NCBI GenBank assembly: GCA_009778375.1
Contig: WRJW01000179.1
Coordinates: 1-9,279 of the forward strand
Length of the DNA: 9,279 nt
Direction of reading: 5' to 3'
From: Bacteroidota bacterium
Lineage (GTDB): Bacteria > Bacteroidota > Bacteroidia > Bacteroidales > UBA932
The notes under the pieces were generated by a model that did not search any database, was not told the DNA's origin, and worked only from the letters and a program-made list of their open reading frames with translations. A program made the position numbers and the translations under genes. The first letter of the stretch is position 1, and each line of letters starts with the position of its first letter. This document shows, one piece after another, positions 7,401 through 9,279 of this stretch.

Positions 7401-8360
7401 ATGGACGAAATTAAGGAGTTGGCTATACAAGTTATTGAAAAAGAGTCTGCTGCTGTTTTAAAATTAAAAGATTTTATCGACCAGAATTTAGTCGATGTGG
7501 TGGATTTGATGTACCATAATTCGGGTCGGGTAGTCGTCACCGGCATAGGAAAAAGCGCCATCATCGCTACCAAAATGGTAGCGACTTTTAACTCTACCGG
7601 AACCCCCGCCCTCTTTATGCACGCTGCCGACGCCATACATGGAGATTTGGGTATGATACAACCTTCGGACATTGTTATTTGCCTCTCTAAAAGCGGAGAT
7701 ACACCTGAAATCAAGGTGTTGGTGCCGTTAATTAAAACCATGGGAAACAAATTGGTGGCTATCGTTTCCAACCCCGATTCCTATTTAGCCCGTCAGGCCG
7801 ATTACCGCCTGTTGGCTACCGTGGACGGCGAGGCATGCCCCCATAATTTAGCCCCCACGAGCAGCACCACGACCCAATTGGTAATGGGTGACGTGCTGGC
7901 CGTTTGCCTTCTCCAAAAACGGGGCTTTAAGGCGGACGACTTTGCCCGTGTACATCCGGGAGGCGCCCTTGGAAAAAAACTCTATATCAGGGTCAGCGAC
8001 CTTTTTGACTCGTCTCGGGCCCCGTCCGTAAACTATCAAGAATCGTTGCAAAAAACCATTTTCACGATTTCATCCAACCGATTGGGCGCCACTGCTGTAC
8101 TTGATGATAACGGGGCGCTTTGCGGGGTTATCACCGATGGCGATATCCGCCGAATGGTAGAGAGGGGGGGATCTTTTGGAGCACTTCGGGCAAAGGAGCT
8201 GATGAATAAAGACCCAAAAACCATAGACATTAACGAAATGGCCATTAACGCATTCCGGCTGATGGAGGAGAAGAAAATTACCCAACTCATTGTGCTTAAA
8301 GAGGGAGACTACGTGGGTATGATCCATATTCACGATATTATGCGGGAGGGGATTGTATAG
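7401..8360 (+). CDS. kdsD: D-arabinose-5-phosphate isomerase (KdsD/KpsF family, SIS plus two CBS domains)
   Basis: This cytoplasmic enzyme interconverts D-ribulose 5-phosphate and D-arabinose 5-phosphate, the first committed precursor of Kdo in lipopolysaccharide. The 319-residue product has a SIS domain (about 35-180) and two CBS domains (about 205-255 and 262-319). Residues equivalent to the E. coli KdsD catalytic set (K59, E111, E152, H193) are all present at a constant offset of eight: K51 in GIGKSA, E103 in TPEI, E144 in GEACPH and H185 in HPGGALGKKL. The frame stays open 159 nt further upstream into recQ, but that part lacks family similarity and would overlap an opposing gene, so the ATG at 7401, preceded by an A-rich leader, is chosen. 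The stop TAG shares its last base with the next gene's GTG. GutQ or a capsule KpsF paralogue are alternatives, since sequence alone does not separate them. Confidence 0.93.
   Translation: MDEIKELAIQVIEKESAAVLKLKDFIDQNLVDVVDLMYHNSGRVVVTGIGKSAIIATKMVATFNSTGTPALFMHAADAIHGDLGMIQPSDIVICLSKSGDTPEIKVLVPLIKTMGNKLVAIVSNPDSYLARQADYRLLATVDGEACPHNLAPTSSTTTQLVMGDVLAVCLLQKRGFKADDFARVHPGGALGKKLYIRVSDLFDSSRAPSVNYQESLQKTIFTISSNRLGATAVLDDNGALCGVITDGDIRRMVERGGSFGALRAKELMNKDPKTIDINEMAINAFRLMEEKKITQLIVLKEGDYVGMIHIHDIMREGIV
8345..8349 (+). promoter_or_regulatory. Shine-Dalgarno-like GGAGG before the ureohydrolase GTG
   Basis: GGAGG lies 10 nt before the GTG at 8360, inside the last codons of kdsD (Arg-Glu-Gly). 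It supports the GTG start and is unusual in this window, where the other starts have A-rich leaders instead. The bases may simply reflect the kdsD codons. Confidence 0.4.
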
Positions 8361-9279
8361 TGGCATTTAATCCCAACGATATAGGTATTCCAAACGGTAA
8401 TTATTTTGCCTTGCCCTATACGACGGAAGAGGCAGAAATCGTATTGCTCTCTGTACCCTGGGATGTAACCACGTCGTATCGCCCCGGAACCCATAAGGGC
8501 CCCAAGGCCATGATTGCGGCCTCTGTCCAAATCGACCTTTACGACCCATTGGTGCCGCAGGCTTGGGAAATACCCATTGGTACGCTGCCTCCATTAGCCG
8601 ACATCGACAAAAAAAACCGGAGCGTACGCAAGTTCGCACAAAAAGTCATTTCTGCTCTGGAGCAGGGACAGGCGCCCGATTACCGTTCCCTTGCTTTGGT
8701 AAACGACGCTTGTGCCGCCCTTCATCAAACCGTTCGCCAAACCTGCCAAGCCCAAATCAACCAAGGCAAACTGGTGGGTATTGTAGGCGGGGAGCACAGC
8801 GTACCCTTAGGATTGATGCAAGCCCTGCACGACCAATTTAAATCGTTTGGAATTTTACATATAGACGCCCATGCCGACCTGCGCTGTGCCTACGAAGGAT
8901 TTACTTTTTCCCACGCTTCCATCATGCATCATGCAGCCCGACTTCCCGGAATCAGCCTCACCCAGGTAGGCATCCGCGATTACTGTCAGGACGAAGCCGA
9001 CCTTATTGCCGCTTCTGAGCATATCCGTTGCTTTTCCGATCAGGAACTCCGCCGCCGCCTCTTCCAAGGGGATACCTGGAGTTCTCTCTGCCGCGACATC
9101 ATAGAGAGCCTGCCCCAAAATGTGTACATCAGTTTTGACATAGACGGCCTTAGCCCCGATTGTTGCCCCCATACCGGCACGCCCGTTCCCGGAGGCCTCA
9201 CTTTTAGAGAGGCCGATTACCTGCTGCACAGCCTGGCTGCTTCAAAAAAACGGATCATAGGCTTTGACCTGTGTGAAGT
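8360..9279 (+). CDS. Agmatinase/arginase-family ureohydrolase (3' end beyond window)
   Basis: This is a binuclear-manganese hydrolase that releases urea (or formamide) from a guanidino or formimino substrate; agmatinase is the most likely assignment but not settled. The first 306 residues are in the window. Metal ligands match arginase: H146 in GGEHS (143-147), D169, H171 and D173 in DAHAD (169-173), and D260 and D262 in SFDID (258-262). PWDVTTSYRPGTHKGP (33-48) is the substrate-side region typical of agmatinases, and TGTPVPGG (272-279) and GFDLCE (301-306) follow. S265 replaces the Asp of the usual LDP after the DxD motif; it is not a metal ligand. Residues about 70-135 form a longer insertion than in classical agmatinases. 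The GTG at 8360 is chosen because FNPNDIGIPNGNYFALPY follows it at once and the next in-frame ATG would remove the substrate loop. Its start shares one base with the kdsD stop. Confidence 0.87.
   Translation, partial: MAFNPNDIGIPNGNYFALPYTTEEAEIVLLSVPWDVTTSYRPGTHKGPKAMIAASVQIDLYDPLVPQAWEIPIGTLPPLADIDKKNRSVRKFAQKVISALEQGQAPDYRSLALVNDACAALHQTVRQTCQAQINQGKLVGIVGGEHSVPLGLMQALHDQFKSFGILHIDAHADLRCAYEGFTFSHASIMHHAARLPGISLTQVGIRDYCQDEADLIAASEHIRCFSDQELRRRLFQGDTWSSLCRDIIESLPQNVYISFDIDGLSPDCCPHTGTPVPGGLTFREADYLLHSLAASKKRIIGFDLCE

Noticed and set aside
8609..8616. A8 run in the ureohydrolase as a frameshift or slippage site
   Set aside because: Conserved motifs occur in the same frame on both sides of the run, so the gene is intact without a shift.
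8563..8841. 92-codon + strand open frame inside the ureohydrolase
   Set aside because: It is a different frame from the conserved ureohydrolase reading, is rich in Arg and Pro, and has no recognisable motif.
8855..9229. 124-codon open frame antisense to the ureohydrolase
   Set aside because: The + strand carries all metal-binding motifs of a known family; the antisense frame shows none and is explained by codon bias.
1..9279. Mobile element, CRISPR array, defence island or biosynthetic cluster
   Set aside because: No transposase, integrase, spaced direct-repeat array, nuclease or toxin-antitoxin pair was seen; all seven genes belong to known families of core metabolism, envelope or DNA repair.

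Overview
The window looks like chromosomal core DNA from a Bacteroidota bacterium (family not resolvable from the sequence alone). The evidence is TAnnTTTG-type -7 promoter boxes, mostly A-rich leaders without Shine-Dalgarno sequences, a Bacteroidota-style ~500-residue glutamine synthetase ending in HCG, an outer-membrane protein with a Bacteroidota-type N-terminal segment before an Omp85 barrel, and KdsD, which points to a Kdo-containing lipopolysaccharide. I see no tRNA, rRNA, insertion sequence, CRISPR array, phage gene or integration site.

Region 1 (1-5121, + strand) is one tightly packed run. A promoter with an overlapping inverted repeat (15-57) precedes glutamine synthetase (83-1594), a BASS/SBF-family sodium-coupled transporter (1607-2554), a PlsC-like membrane acyltransferase (2561-3811) and a POTRA-less Omp85/BamA-type outer-membrane barrel (3808-5121). 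Gaps are 12 nt, 6 nt and a 4-nt ATGA overlap, so co-transcription is likely. The acyltransferase and barrel both suggest envelope lipid work; their link to glutamine synthesis and the transporter is not obvious.

Region 2 (5129-7327, - strand) is recQ, convergent with the barrel gene and separated from it by only 7 nt. It encodes a complete RecQ helicase with RQC, HRDC and an extra C-terminal helical segment.

Region 3 (7328-9279, + strand) starts from a 73-nt divergent intergenic region holding two TAnnTTTG boxes and a perfect 12-bp palindrome. It drives kdsD (D-arabinose-5-phosphate isomerase, first step of Kdo synthesis), whose stop codon shares one base with the GTG start of an agmatinase/arginase-family ureohydrolase that runs off the window end.

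I did not find a convincing novel defence, mobile or biosynthetic system. The observations most worth a second look are the acyltransferase-Omp85 translational coupling, the similar AAGTT/AACTT inverted motifs in the two promoter regions, and the kdsD-ureohydrolase fused junction.
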